DNA from: Ricinus communis
Taxonomy: Eukaryota > Streptophyta > Magnoliopsida > Malpighiales > Euphorbiaceae
Assembly (NCBI RefSeq): GCF_019578655.1
Contig: NC_063262.1
Location: forward strand, 21,459,582-21,523,581
Reading direction: 5' to 3'
DNA length: 64,000 bases
Positions 12,149 through 24,400 of this stretch are shown in pieces. A program made the translations under genes and the position numbers. The notes beneath the pieces were generated by a model, which did not search any database, was not told the DNA's origin, and was given only the letters and a program-made list of their open reading frames with translations. How positions within the stretch are numbered: the first letter of the stretch is position 1; each line of letters opens with the position of its first letter.

Positions 12149-14528
12149 ATGAACCAAGCGGGAGTGGTGAAGGTGGGTTTGGGATTAATGGGGCTCTGCT
12201 TGTTCGGATATTTACTGGGTCCTCCTCTCTATTGGCATTTCAAGGAAGCATTAGCTGCAGTTAGCCATTCTTCTTCTTCTTATAACACTTGTTCTCCTTG
12301 TGTTTGTGATTGCTCTTCTCAGCCTCTTCTTTCCATTCCTCAAGGTATTTCTTATTGTTTTCTTTTACATTTTTCAGATCTACCCAGATCCCATATATAT
12401 TTTTTCTCTGTTTTCTTTCTAATTTTTACCTTACAAAAATTAGTATTTTCTTGCTCTAGTTGCTCTTACAAATGTTGGGTTTTATCTGTTTTATCATTCT
12501 AATAGGATTAAGGAATTTATGATATTGAAGACAGTTATTGATTAGTTTTGTTTTAATTTCAGATCCAACGCTAGATATGCTAAAATTCTATGTAGTAGGA
12601 ACCAAATTATTTAAAAATTGAGAGCTTTGTAGTTTATTTGTTAAACCAGAACATGTTCAATAGGTGGTTATCACAATTGTTATTAAGCACAATTTTAGTT
12701 AAGATTATATAATATATCACCACTCTCTAGAGTTTCAATTAAGGGTAGATTTTAGATGGGTTCTTTCCACTGTTATTGCCAGTCAAATTATCACCATGAT
12801 CGCCTACAATCGCAATTTGGTTAAACAATTAATCTACAGCCTTAGTACGATTGAGTTCCTCTACACTTTAGTTATAAGCCATTTTTAGTTACTTGCCTCA
12901 GTCATTAATATGAAAATTCAGATCTTCGAATGCCTCATTACCATTATGAAAGTGCATCCATATAGTTGTAATTTTGACATAGCAGATAAGAATCATAATC
13001 CCGCGCATAACAGATGAGTGTGATGATACCACGCACACTTTTGTTGAAGAATTGAATCCTTGGAATCACCCATGTTAAGTACTTAGTTTGTTACATAATG
13101 AGAAGAGAACAGGCCTCTTTGTGACATATGCATAAACATATGCATGTTCTGACTTTTATCTCTTGGTAACTAGACATTTAAGTGTTCATAAATGCATGTT
13201 TGTTTCTTGACCAATTTGTTTGATTTCTAAGTTCTGTGCGAGTGTTCAATCAGTTAGATAATCAATAATGGATTTGTTTTCTTTGTTTTCAATGCAGGCT
13301 TAAGCAATGCTTCCTTTGCAGGTTAGTTTCCCTGCCATGTCTTAACTTTAGACATTATGAATGTTCACTTGCGTTGCCAAAACTGAATAACTTGAGCACT
13401 TCCCTTTTCTTTCTTTCATTCTTTCCTTCTTCTCCTTTTTTCTTTTTGCCTTCTGACTGCCAAATAGAAGTGGAAGAGACATCTGTACTCTTTCTTTCCA
13501 GCACATAGAATTTGTTTTTTGTTAATGATGCATCAATAACTTTTGATTGCAAGTCATTTGAGGAAATTTACATTAGCCTTTGTCAAACTTTGGCACAAAT
13601 GTCGAGATTAACATTAAATCTTAAATTACAGCAACTCCTCCTGGCCTTAGCTGTTAGATGCATGTAGTAAAGGATGTAGTCATACATATTCCCTCACTAA
13701 TTGGAGACATAAAAAATATCATCTGTGTGAGAACTTGTATCTGTTCACTTTTAGTTTTCAAAATTGATTAAAATGGCTCTACTTTCCTAACGTATCTCTA
13801 CTCCCATCTTTTGGTGATAACTCGAGCAATATTACAAATGATATTTAAATTAACAGTTATACAGAATGTCTCCCTCTCTCATATATTCCTTTGCTTTACC
13901 TCCTTGCCTGCATATGGAATCATCACACATGTGAATGGATCAGGTTAAATTTGGATGTCTTAGTTCAAGATATTTAGGTCTGATTAATGATTTTTTTCAA
14001 TGGCATGTTGCATTCTGGATAATTATTGGCTTCTAAAGAACAGGAATTGGTGGACATAGAGCTTAAATTATTTCTTTTTTTCAAACTTCTGTATTGCTTT
14101 ACTCAAGGTTTGGCATTAGGGTTCAGCATGCTTGCAGTCTTGAATCAAGGTTTCATATTGCAGTTGGTATATGATTTGCAGATTGTGCAAAGCATGACCC
14201 AGGGGTCAGTGAAGATACAGAAAAGAACTTTGCAGACCTACTGACAGAGGAATTGAAGCTGCGGGAAGCCGAAGCTTTGGAGAATCAGCGGCATGCTGAC
14301 ATGGCTCTGCTTGAGGCTAAGAAAATGACATCCCAGTATCAAAAGGAAGCAGACAAATGCAATTCAGGTATGGAAACCTGTGAAGAAGCAAGGGAAAAAT
14401 CTGAAGCTACATTAGCAGCACAAAAGAAATTGACGGCACTGTGGGAGTCGAGGGCTCGTCAAAGAGGATGGAAAGAAGGGGCTGCAAGGTCTCATGCCCA
14501 GTCTCAGGGAAATGTCGATTCCATGTAG
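12149..14528 (+). CDS. DUF1068 (ELMO/NKS1-type) Golgi membrane protein, 188 aa
   Basis: Exons at 12149-12344, 13298-13321 (only 24 nt) and 14182-14528 join in frame for 567 nt including the TAG. Residues about 8-30 (VVKVGLGLMGLCLFGYLLGP) form one hydrophobic segment, likely a signal anchor. A Ser/Cys-rich linker follows, with CSPCVCDCSS. The rest is charged and coiled-coil-like: DPGVSEDTEKNFADLLTEEL, then QYQKEADKCNSGMETCEEAR, ending in RARQRGWKEG. This is the PF06364/DUF1068 family. Arabidopsis members include NKS1 and the ELMO proteins, which are Golgi-located and act in pectin synthesis and cell adhesion (family knowledge, from memory). Length and layout are normal for the family. The start is the first ATG after the GA tract and leaves the membrane anchor complete. 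Confidence 0.93.
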
Positions 14529-15723
14529 TAGATCAATTGTTGCCTCATACAGTAAGGCTTACCCGTCTACACGGTCTCCTGCAATATACTAAAGTTCAAA
14601 GGTCTCATAGCATGGTATTAATCCGATTTACTGCAATTTAATATTCAAGTATAAATGCTGTTTTAATGCTAGGAGCCTTTTAAAGCAAACGGCTGGTAGA
14701 AGGCCAAATTTCTATAATTTCCTACTTTTTGTAGTGATGCTCCAAATGTAAAACACTTTTAAGTAAGAAAAGGTATTTATTTTAGTCACAGACGCCAGAT
14801 ACTCCTATATGTTTGCCAGAGAAGTACTTGAGCTATACTGGAGGCTCCATTAGTGTTTTATTTATTTATTTGCTTTAATTTTATTGTCCTATTGTGGAAG
14901 ACAAATTAAGTGAGCAGAAAGTAATTTCTGAAGCAGGTAAAAAATAAAGTTTCTAAACCCTAATCTTGTCTTCTGCCATATGAACTGTGATGTATTCATG
15001 TACATAATTAGGCATTTGCTCCTTTATTATCACTTCTTCCTTTTTCACAAAGTGAAAATTTGTAGTTTGTATATATTTCTTAGTAACAAAAAGGAGTATG
15101 ACCAATGGGTTCCATGCTTGAGGTTGCGATTCATGTGGCTGTTGTTGAATTGTTTGCTAGCTGATTCACCTTTGATGCAAAATGAAATTTGGGTATCTAC
15201 TGAGAGGGGTTGTTAGCAATAGGCCATTGTCGTTAGTCCCATTGTGACGAAATAATCGCAACAGAATAATGACGAACCTGTTGATTGTTCATCGCAAAAA
15301 ATCTAAAAAATTCATAATACTTGTTCTATCGCTATTCCATCACAAATCTTTTGTTAAATAGCAGTGGAAGCAGTTTGTTTGCTAAAATCTATAGCAATTC
15401 TCGTACAGTGTTATCCCACACCGTTAATCTTCTTAGGAATCTAACAAATATAAGAGACTCGTTTAAAGATGTTTGTACTTAAATTTGATAACATTTGACA
15501 TCAATATTACTGTTCAATCATTCAGTCAGTATGTTCATACTCTTTCACAAATTCATTGGAATACACTCATTTATTTACTCAACATAATGTTTTGTATTTG
15601 CTAAAAATAATACACTGAAACTTGAAAGCTACAACCATGCAAATCGGGCAACTTATTCTCATACACGAAAGTCTCTAATAGGCTATTGGATTTAGTTGTG
15701 TTCAACCTTGGTTTCATGGAAAA
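14529..15723. other. 3' flank of DUF1068 gene and spacer
   Basis: The first few hundred bases should be the 3' UTR. Around 15210-15370 there is GC-richer text with repeated CGCAA/TCGC motifs (CATCGCAAAAAATC, CATCACAAATC). It may come from a CACTA-like element, but no ends are visible. No gene is supported. Confidence 0.35.
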
Positions 15724-15732
15724 TAAAAGAAA

Positions 15733-17831
15733 AGGTAATTACTATTTGTCTCTTATATTTTTTTTTTATATTATATTAGTTACTCTAAATATTTAAAAAA
15801 TATATATTTTTACCTTCTTATTTTGTAATTTTATACTAAAAATCCCTTCAATTAGAATTTCTATTAGGAAATCGTTAATTAGGTTTAGTTTTATACTATT
15901 CGCCCTTTAATTTTTTTATGTAATATACAAATTGTCCCCTATATTTTATTTATTGCATTAAAATCCCCTTGCATTTTGAAAGTTAATGTAAATAAGTATC
16001 TAAATTGATTAAAAAAATATAATTTGATCCTCAAACTTCTTATCAAAGTTACAATTTGATCTGTTTAAATTAGTACTCGCAAGTGCACGACTTGTTCTTA
16101 TAGTAAAACGAAAAATTCATCTCGAGGTCGATCTCTCAAGGAACTATGAAGCCACTTATTATGAAGACCAATTATCAACACAAAACAATAAATGTAAATC
16201 TAAACACTCTAAACCAGTATTTTTGAGAGAATAATATTCATAAAATAAATTAAATAAACTATAAAATAAAAATGCAATAATGTGATGTATGAAAACTATA
16301 TGCCAAATACAATATTTAGCCTAGCCATTTACTTAATAATCTAATTGTTTTACTTTAAGTCTAGATCTAATGAATGAAATGGTGATGTGTCTTATCCTTT
16401 AATTACTCAAGCTAATGATGCAATTAAATTTATTTTTACCAACATAGATTGAAGTAAAGATAGTGTCTCTAATACATTCAACCTAAATATTTTCATAACA
16501 ATTATTATCATTAAATTAATATGATGATTAACTGACAATAATAACTAAAACTAATAAAAATATGAAGCTAAAGAAATCACTCATTAAATAAATAAATAAC
16601 AAGGTTCATACATAAATAAAAATGCTAAACTAAACATTTATGAAAAATAACATAATATATTTAATTCAATGATCATAGTATTAAATAGAAAGACATAAAA
16701 CAATAAAGTAAAAGCTCTCTCTAGATCTAGAATTTCTTCAAGTAGGAAGATGATTGGTCCTCACTCTCAACTTCTTAAAAAGCTCCTTAGATCTCAAAAG
16801 AACAATGAAAACTAAAACTAAATGTTTATGAAGAACTGTAGAGAATTATAGAGAAAATAATGATAGACAGGTGTAAGTGGGAGATGTAGCAGAGAGCTCA
16901 TAGGAGAAGACTCTCCTCTCTCTTTTAGAACTAGGTTTGCAAAAATATATATATAGAAGAGTCATCCTCTAAGTAAGTCTTCCTAAAGATAAGCATACCA
17001 ATATAAGTCTACATAATAAATAAGAATATAGGTATTTTTATCTCCACTAAGTACTATCCCATAAATAACTCTTAATACAAATTTTTATAATTATACAAAA
17101 TTACTAAAATACCCCCTGGGCCTCGTAATTTTCGACTAGCACAGCAAATAGTAGGTTTATGTATCTTAAATCTTGGGCCTTGATACGAACATATCCAATT
17201 AAGCTCATTTTTGAGTATTTTTCTTCATAATTTTTTCTTTTGCTAATATTACCTGAAAATAGACAATTAGACTTAAGTGAAGTAAAAACACATATTTTCA
17301 CCATATTATATATAGAAATATATCATTAAAACTCTAAAATACCCTAAATATCTATAAATAATTTGGACCTATCATAATTCTACTATAATAAAATTAATAA
17401 TAATAATACTATCTATTTTATTTTAACAATTTAAAGTTAAATTATATGAATTTTCAATATTTTGATTAATATAAGTACTTTTAAGATATTTAGATTTTAC
17501 TAGAATTTGATTATATTAAAAATTAGAATAATTAAAGAACACTAATTATATTATTGCACAAACATTAAAATTGATTTTTATATAAAAATTAGACAGAGGG
17601 GGTTTTAGTATAATAAATAAATTACTTAGCGGCAATTTGTATATTACACCATAAATCAAGAGGTAAATAGTATAAAACTAAATCTAGTTAACTGTTGTTT
17701 AACGAAAATTCTGAAGAAAAAAGTTTTTAGTATAAAATTATAAAATAGAAGAATAAAAAAATATTTTTTAAATGTCAAGAGGATAACTAATATAATATAG
17801 ATAAATACAGAAGATAAATAGTAATTATTCC
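15733..17831. mobile_element. Mutator-like (MULE) non-autonomous element with about 230-bp TIRs
   Basis: The left arm 15733 to about 15965 and the right arm about 17600 to 17831 are long inverted repeats. In matching orientation both read GGTAATTACTATTT-type starts (right arm GGAATAATTACTATTT), then TATATTATATTAGTTA, ATTTTATACTAAAAA, TTAGTTTTATACTATT and GTAATATACAAATTG. The nine bases TAAAAGAAA lie immediately outside both ends (15724-15732 and 17832-17840). A 9-bp target duplication with long TIRs is the mark of Mutator superfamily elements. No transposase is present; most of the interior is a separate repeat (about 16066-17370). Confidence 0.8.
16066..17370 (+). repeat. Interspersed repeat family R1, copy 1, nested in the MULE
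   Basis: The block begins TTAGTACTCGCAAGTGCACG and ends near GGACCTATCA. The same text recurs inverted at about 26197-27450 and partly at 63820-64000. It includes an ATCTCGAGGTCGATCTCTCA-like block, a TAAACACTCTAA block and an AT-rich tail. There is no coding frame. The type is unclear: an LTR-derived or other non-autonomous element. Boundaries come from alignment by eye. Confidence 0.7.
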
Positions 17832-17860
17832 TAAAAGAAATCATCCATAATGTCTTGTTC

Positions 17861-18140
17861 TTTTGCTGAAGTAGAATATAGCATGCAGCCCACTTCTATA
17901 TTATGCGAGTTGTAGTGGACTTTCCACATCCTTAAGGATTTACAAATTGATCTTCCACATCTCATTCCACTCTACTGTAATAACCAAGTTGCTCTCTGTA
18001 CCACGACAAATCCGTTATTCCATGAAATAACAAGTTGCTGACATATTCACTAAAGCATTACCTACTCCTAAATTCTTCTATCTAGTGCTCAAATCGAGCA
18101 TGATTGATTTTCATCAAGTTTTAACTTGAGGGGAATATAC
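17861..18140 (+). pseudogene. Copia RNase H C-terminal fragment
   Basis: Broken frames read through as the end of copia pol: AEVEYS, then LYCNNQVALCTTTNP, then QVADIFTKALPTPKF, closing with the usual purine-rich CTTGAGGGGAATA polypurine tract near 18125-18137. Several stops and shifts are present. Only the last part of the RNase H domain survives. The fragment starts directly after the right target-site copy of the MULE, so the MULE may have inserted beside or into this older retroelement. Confidence 0.7.
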
Positions 18141-19017
18141 AATATGTATATATTATATATGCAACTCTATGGAGATGAGATTTGAACCCGTAAATTCAAG
18201 GTTGAAATTGTGAAGGCTTCATTCAACTAAGTCGTAGAGTATTAGAAACAAGTTATAGCGCTTACTTGCGAAATTATATTGCACCACATAATTGGTTGAA
18301 GATCACAAGACGTTTTAAGTAAGATAAGAGCAATCTCTTTATAGTTTTGTATTTATTAATTAATTTAGTATCTATAGTATATGGATTGATGTGCAGAGTG
18401 CTAAATATCTATTGTTTATAGTTAAGACTACTGGAATATCTAATCTTATTTACTCACTTAGGTTTTAACTCTCGATGTGAGTGTCGGCCTAATAGAGTGC
18501 TTTGTCCTTGGTATTCTATTGTGCATTTTACTATGTATGCGAGCTTTTCCATTTCTACTCATTTTACTGCACTACCGAAAATCTCCTCTGCCCTACCATA
18601 CTTCAACTTGACAGTTTCCATTGCTTGTCTAGGGTTGACCCCTAGAATTGACGACAAATTTAAAAAGCCACCTACAAACACTTTACACCTAAATATTTCA
18701 AATAAGGCTTGTATCCTCGGTATTACTGGATTATTGCATAGAATTAGTCGATAACCCAATATGGCTAATCATCCTTTTGGACCCGCTACTTGTGTAAGCT
18801 ATTACTTTACCAACTAGCTAATGGTATAGAGTTAAGAGTTAACGTGTTATAGTTGCATATAGTACAATTAATCCCGTAGGAAGTTTGTTAGAAACGTGGT
18901 CGGAAATGGTTAGCATAGGGATAGTATAAATAGTAGCTCTTTTGTATTGTATGTAACAAATTTCATAGAGAAGCTTGTTCTTCTCCTATCTTTATTTTAT
19001 GCTCATGCTCAACACAT
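18141..19017 (+). repeat. Probable copia 3' LTR remnant
   Basis: It follows the polypurine tract of the copia fragment in the right order. The end part reads like an LTR promoter and R region: TTAGAAACGTGGTCGG, then a TATA-like GTATAAATAGTAGC near 18928, TTGTATTGTATGTAAC, ATAGAGAAGCTTG, and a final CTCAACACA. The middle part holds a short open frame without similarity. No second LTR copy is in the window to confirm the ends. Confidence 0.5.
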
Positions 19018-19309
19018 GGTTCTAAAGATCAAAAGAAGTGTGTAAGAGCTGAAGAGATTGATATGGATAAAAGGATTATTAAGGTTGTATAGAAATGAAA
19101 TCGGAAAATGTGATACAATACAACACGATATAAAAATATGAAATTTTTTAAATAATAAGAAAAAGAAACATTACAAAACGTTATATATATATATCATAGA
19201 AAAAAATTAAAAATTATCTATAAATAAAAAGTAAAAAATAAATAGAAAAAATATTATAGATCTGATGGATCGATAATGCCTTATCTAATTACCAAGATAA
19301 GAATATCCA

Positions 19310-19462
19310 TTTTGAAAGCGACTTTGTTACAAGTGGCACATTACTAGGGAAGCAAATAGAATAGCTGATTGGTTGTCAAAAAATGTAAATGCATCATTCT
19401 GTGCAGAGTGACCTACAAAATTAGAGAAGCTACTGAATGAAGATGTAATCTCCTTTGCGGAG
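19310..19462 (+). pseudogene. LINE-type RNase H tail fragment
   Basis: One frame reads WHITREANRIADWLSKNVN, then FCAE. The REANRIADWLSK motif is typical of the RNase H-like domain at the C-terminus of plant non-LTR retrotransposons and related host proteins. Only about 45 codons remain, with a stop between FCAE and the following PTKLEKLLNED. Confidence 0.6.
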
Positions 19463-19567
19463 TAATGAAACTATTTATTAAACACAAGCAATGCCCTCTA
19501 TCCATTTTATTCATCTTAGCAGAAAACTCCATACAATCTTAACATAATTCTAGAAATCATCATCACA

Positions 19568-21435
19568 TCATTTAGCCTTTTCAACGGCAGTGATGGAACT
19601 AGAACTCCCAGTAAAAGAGTCGTACCTCCTAAACAAGTGAGCCACAATCAAACAAGCACTAAGAGTCGCATAATCCTTTGCTGGACATTGTTTATTCGAC
19701 GCGGTCGGTGTCCCGGATTGCGGTCCATTGGACCAATACAAGTAATTCAATAACTCCTGACCCGAACCCATGAACCGATCTGGTTTAAAAGTTTCTGGAT
19801 CATCAAAAATCTCGGAGTCTCTCATAACCAGAGGTTGATAACCACATAATATCTCGCCTTTCTTGATTTCAAACACAGAGTCATGTGAACTCAGTTGAAA
19901 ATCTTTTCTAGCCCTGGCAAATTGAAGAGGAACAGGAGGATTCAACCGAAGGGTCTCATAAACTACTGATTGAACTAATGGCATTTCTTTAACCGAGTCA
20001 AAATTTAAACTCGGACCACCTTTTTCTCTAACTTCTTTTCGTAGCTTTTCCTGTAAACCTGTAGTGTCACTTCCAATGGTGCTTAATAGATTAGGTATGA
20101 AAACAGAGAAGCCACCATATGCATTGAAGCCAAGTACAAAGAGAAGGTTGTGTATAATTTCTTCTTCACTCAATCCATATTCGGTTTTCGCTCTCTGTAT
20201 CACATCTTTACCTGTTTGAATGCAACAAAAATGAATTCAACTTTAATGTAAAAATATTGTTTTAATTGAGAAATTAAAATTTAAGAGCAAAAAGTACTGC
20301 TTAAATTTCTAGAATAATCATCAACTCATTTATATAAATTCTAATACTGAATCATCATGACACTGACATTCATTATCTGTAGGTGATTAAGTATTTTGCT
20401 TAAGCTAATTGCAACTGAATCTGAATAGAAACCAAAACAAACATAAGTTAGTCAGTCAAGTTGTTTACCTTCTTTTCTGATGAACTCAGACAACTTTCTG
20501 TAATCTCCACTAACAAGAAAAAAAGGGTAAGCAAAAGAGTGAAGAAAGATTTCTTCAAGGGGCTGAGCAACGCCAATATAGATGGTAGGGAGGAGCTGCA
20601 AGGCAAGCCATCGGTCCAACATGGCATACCCAGATTTTTCAATCTCCGGTGAGGCTGATGTGTCAGCCCCAATAAGGGCTTTGGTCAAGAACTTGAAAAT
20701 GCATTGTTGAAGAGGGAATAGAAAGCTAGCACTGCCTTTTGCTGAGATATCTTTATCAATAGTATCCCACAGTGTGTCAAGGTTGGCGAGAAGCTCTGTT
20801 AGCCACACTTTGGAGCCTCTTTTCAAGATGTCCATGGCAAAGTTTTTCACCTATATGTTGATATTTAGGGAGGTTCATATTTTTCTACACTATACATATA
20901 TAAAGCAAAAATGTCTCTCATTTCAAGGTGGGTCTTTTTTTCTTTTCTTCATGGATAGCAGAAAGAGATTTGGAATTTCATTTTATGTTTTTTACGTAAA
21001 AGTATTTCCTTCATATGATCAATGCAAATGACTACATGCATGCACAATTTTAATTGTATGTAAAAAGAAGAAATAGAACTCGACTGTGTGAATAGCTCTT
21101 AAATTCTTTCTTATCATCCAAATTCTGGTAGTATTTGGGGTATTCGATAGAACAACTTTAAATTACTAAAAATAAATAACAAAATATTAAATCTTACATT
21201 GTATAAGTTTCTTTTCCACAATTGCATCAATTTTAATACGTTTTAATATGAGGTAAATAAAAATAGTTCTAAAAACTATATATCTATATTTTATCTGTAG
21301 ATGAAGAAAACATTACAAGGGTTTGTAGTTATAAAGCAGTCTCAGTTATTTAATATAGACACGCGGATATAATAATTCTATAAAATTTAAAATACAATTA
21401 CCAAAAGAGATATATCAATTAATAATAATAATATA

Positions 21436-21466
<31 letters not shown>

Positions 21467-24400
21467 GAAATTTTTAAACCGGCTAAATATTCTTATAATT
21501 AATCAATAATTATTAATTTTATTATATTCTAATTATATATATAATTAATTTTTAATTTTTTTAATTTTAATAGAATTAGTTATTGATTAATATAATCTAA
21601 TTCTAATCCTATCACAGTTTCATGTGTTTCTAATTTTAAAAAATTGATGAATACGTCGCACAATATATAAATATATATATGATAGATTATAAGTTTTCAC
21701 AAAAATTAAAGATAGGAAATAAAAAGAAAAAAGATATGAAATTTTTAAATTTTTTTAATAATTTATTTTATTCACGTATATATTTTTTAATTCTATAATA
21801 TTTCCATAAATATTCTTATTTCTATAAGAAATTGATGAATTAATAATATATATATTTATGATAGAGTTCAAATAATTCAATAAGAGTTTTTATAAAAATT
21901 GAAGATAAGAATTTGTAAGAAAAAAGATATGATACTTTTAATTTTTATTTTATTGATATATTAATTTATGTGTTTATTATTATTATAATAATATTTATTA
22001 GTAAAAGTATTTACTATTTATTATTATGTCAAATACTAATTTATTAAAATATTATTTTATAATTTTATAATAATTAAACATAATTAATATATTTAAAGTT
22101 AGGTCTAGTTAATCATTTGGAAAAACTATAAGCTAATTAGAACTTAAATCAGTAAAAGAAAAAGAAAAGAGAAACCTAAAGATTTTGACTTATGTGAAGT
22201 ATTGATTTTGATAAAGGTTCCGAACTCAACTTCCTTTCTTTTCATATCTATTTTTGAATTTTTCTTTTTAATTTGTGTTTGATTTTTATGTGCTCAGGGA
22301 ATTTAATAATTAAAATGGGACCCTAAACAGGAAACTTTACCCCTTCTACATAAATATCATAGTCTGTCGTTTCCGGTAGCAACTGCAAAGCTGTGTCTAT
22401 ATATATATATATTTAATTTTAACATATAAATTTTTTATTTAATATTATATTTATTTATTTTAATATGTTTATATATTTTAATACATAAAATTTAAAATTA
22501 TATATTTTTTATGATTTTTTCTATTAATTTATTAATTAATGAATTACATTTTTAATTAAATACTATTTCTAATTCTAAAAAATAATATATTAATTATTAT
22601 AATATATTAATTAATTAATTAATTTTTTAATTAGATAACAATTCTAATTTTAGAAAATAACATTTACTTTATATTTAGTCATAAAAGAATTTTTTTAGTT
22701 GTACAATAAATAATAGATTTAAAAAATAGTAATATTAATTATTTAAATAGTATTAATTTATATAATATAAAAATTAATTATAAATATTTCTAAGATAATT
22801 TTATATTAATAGAATTTTAAAAGTTAAAAACATTTAAAAATAATTAGTTTGCTATTATTTTTAAAATATTATAATAATATTTATATTAAAAAATTTATTA
22901 AATTATATTTATCAATTTGATTTTATAATCAAAATAATAATAACAGTCGTGCAAATATACAAGTAAACGATTAATTCTAAACTTCAATTATAGGGATTGA
23001 AGACGTATTAAGATGAGTAAAATTTGATAAGTACTTCGCAATTTTTTTTTTTTTTATACTTAAAAGATAAAAATATTTTTGTATAACATATTTTTTATTC
23101 TTTTAGGATTTCTCAGGCACACAATATTTCTTTTTCATTTTTTATAATATAAAATACTGATATGATCATTCTCTCTTTTTGAGAAGAAAAAGAAACTATA
23201 AATTTTTAGTAAAATTACTATTTTTAAATAATTTAATACAAGACTAAACATCTTGCGATTAAAGAAAATTATTAAAATATATATTTTTTAATTTTAATTA
23301 AATTTATAAGTAATTTTTTAAAATAGATTTTATCAATGAAATCTACAATAATTATTAAATCATTAATTTAATAATAATGAAATATATACAGATTATATAA
23401 AAGTAAGAATATAATATAAATTAAAAAAAATGTTATGGAAATAAAATATATGGCTCTTCTTAAACATAAAAATATTTCTTTTATCTTTCAAATGTAGAAA
23501 CTAATTCTTAAAGAAAAAGAAAGCGGGCCCATGGACAATCAAAGATGAGCGAATCAGTCCAACCTTGCTGGAAGGTTGTGTGGACCCCACTTGCTAGAGA
23601 CATAAAAATGGAAGTGAAATTTTCACATGTTCTCCAACATTTTCATACCATTCAATATAATATTATTACTAACATCTTTTAATTTTTCGTCCGACCCAAA
23701 AAAAAATTATCTTTATCATTTAAAAGCGCATTCAGGAAACAAAAATAAAAGGAACTTTTACAGATTTACGGAAAAAGTGCGCTAAATTTTGAGTTATTAA
23801 TTAATATTTTAATAGAAGAAAACTTAAGAGGTCATTTATGTCTTTTGCTTTTGTTTCATTGCTTATACACTAAACAATAAAAAATAATAATATATTTATT
23901 AATTTTAATAATTATGTGTTAATCATTTAAAGTTAAAATATAAAATAATTTTATATATATATTACTGTCCTATTTATTTCATTGTGTTGTATATATAGTA
24001 ATACTTTTAGCAATGCTTAAATATGTATTCCAATATTGTTTGTAAATTCCAATAGTGTTTAAAGGAGTGATTGAGATTCAGGTTGGAAAAGTGTTTTTCT
24101 AATTTTAATTTTTATTAGTATGTTATATTTTTTTAAGTTTTAAAATTTTTAAAAGAATAAATAAACGGATGCATTTGTATAAAGCAAATCTAACCAAAAA
24201 GAAAAGACAGTTCATAAGAAATTAAAATATAATATAATATTATATCAAATTCTAGTTTAATTTTTTCACATTCAAGCAATCTCAAGCGCTTTAATTTTAT
24301 ACTTATATCAAATTCAAAAAAAATTATTAAAGAATTAATATGTAAAAAAAGCAGTAAAATTGCCTTTGTTATATCATATTTTATAAAATTTTAATCAAAA

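Noticed and set aside
12149..12502. 117-aa open frame read straight through the DUF1068 exon 1 donor
   Set aside because: After residue 65 it runs into intron sequence; splicing at 12344 gives the family's conserved C-terminal part.
15200..15440. CACTA-like subterminal motifs (CGCAA/TCGC repeats)
   Set aside because: No CACTA end, no inverted repeat and no transposase; left as a spacer note only.
23525..23640. GC-richer island inside HPL intron 1, as a possible hidden exon
   Set aside because: HPL exons join in phase without it and no CYP74 sequence is encoded there.
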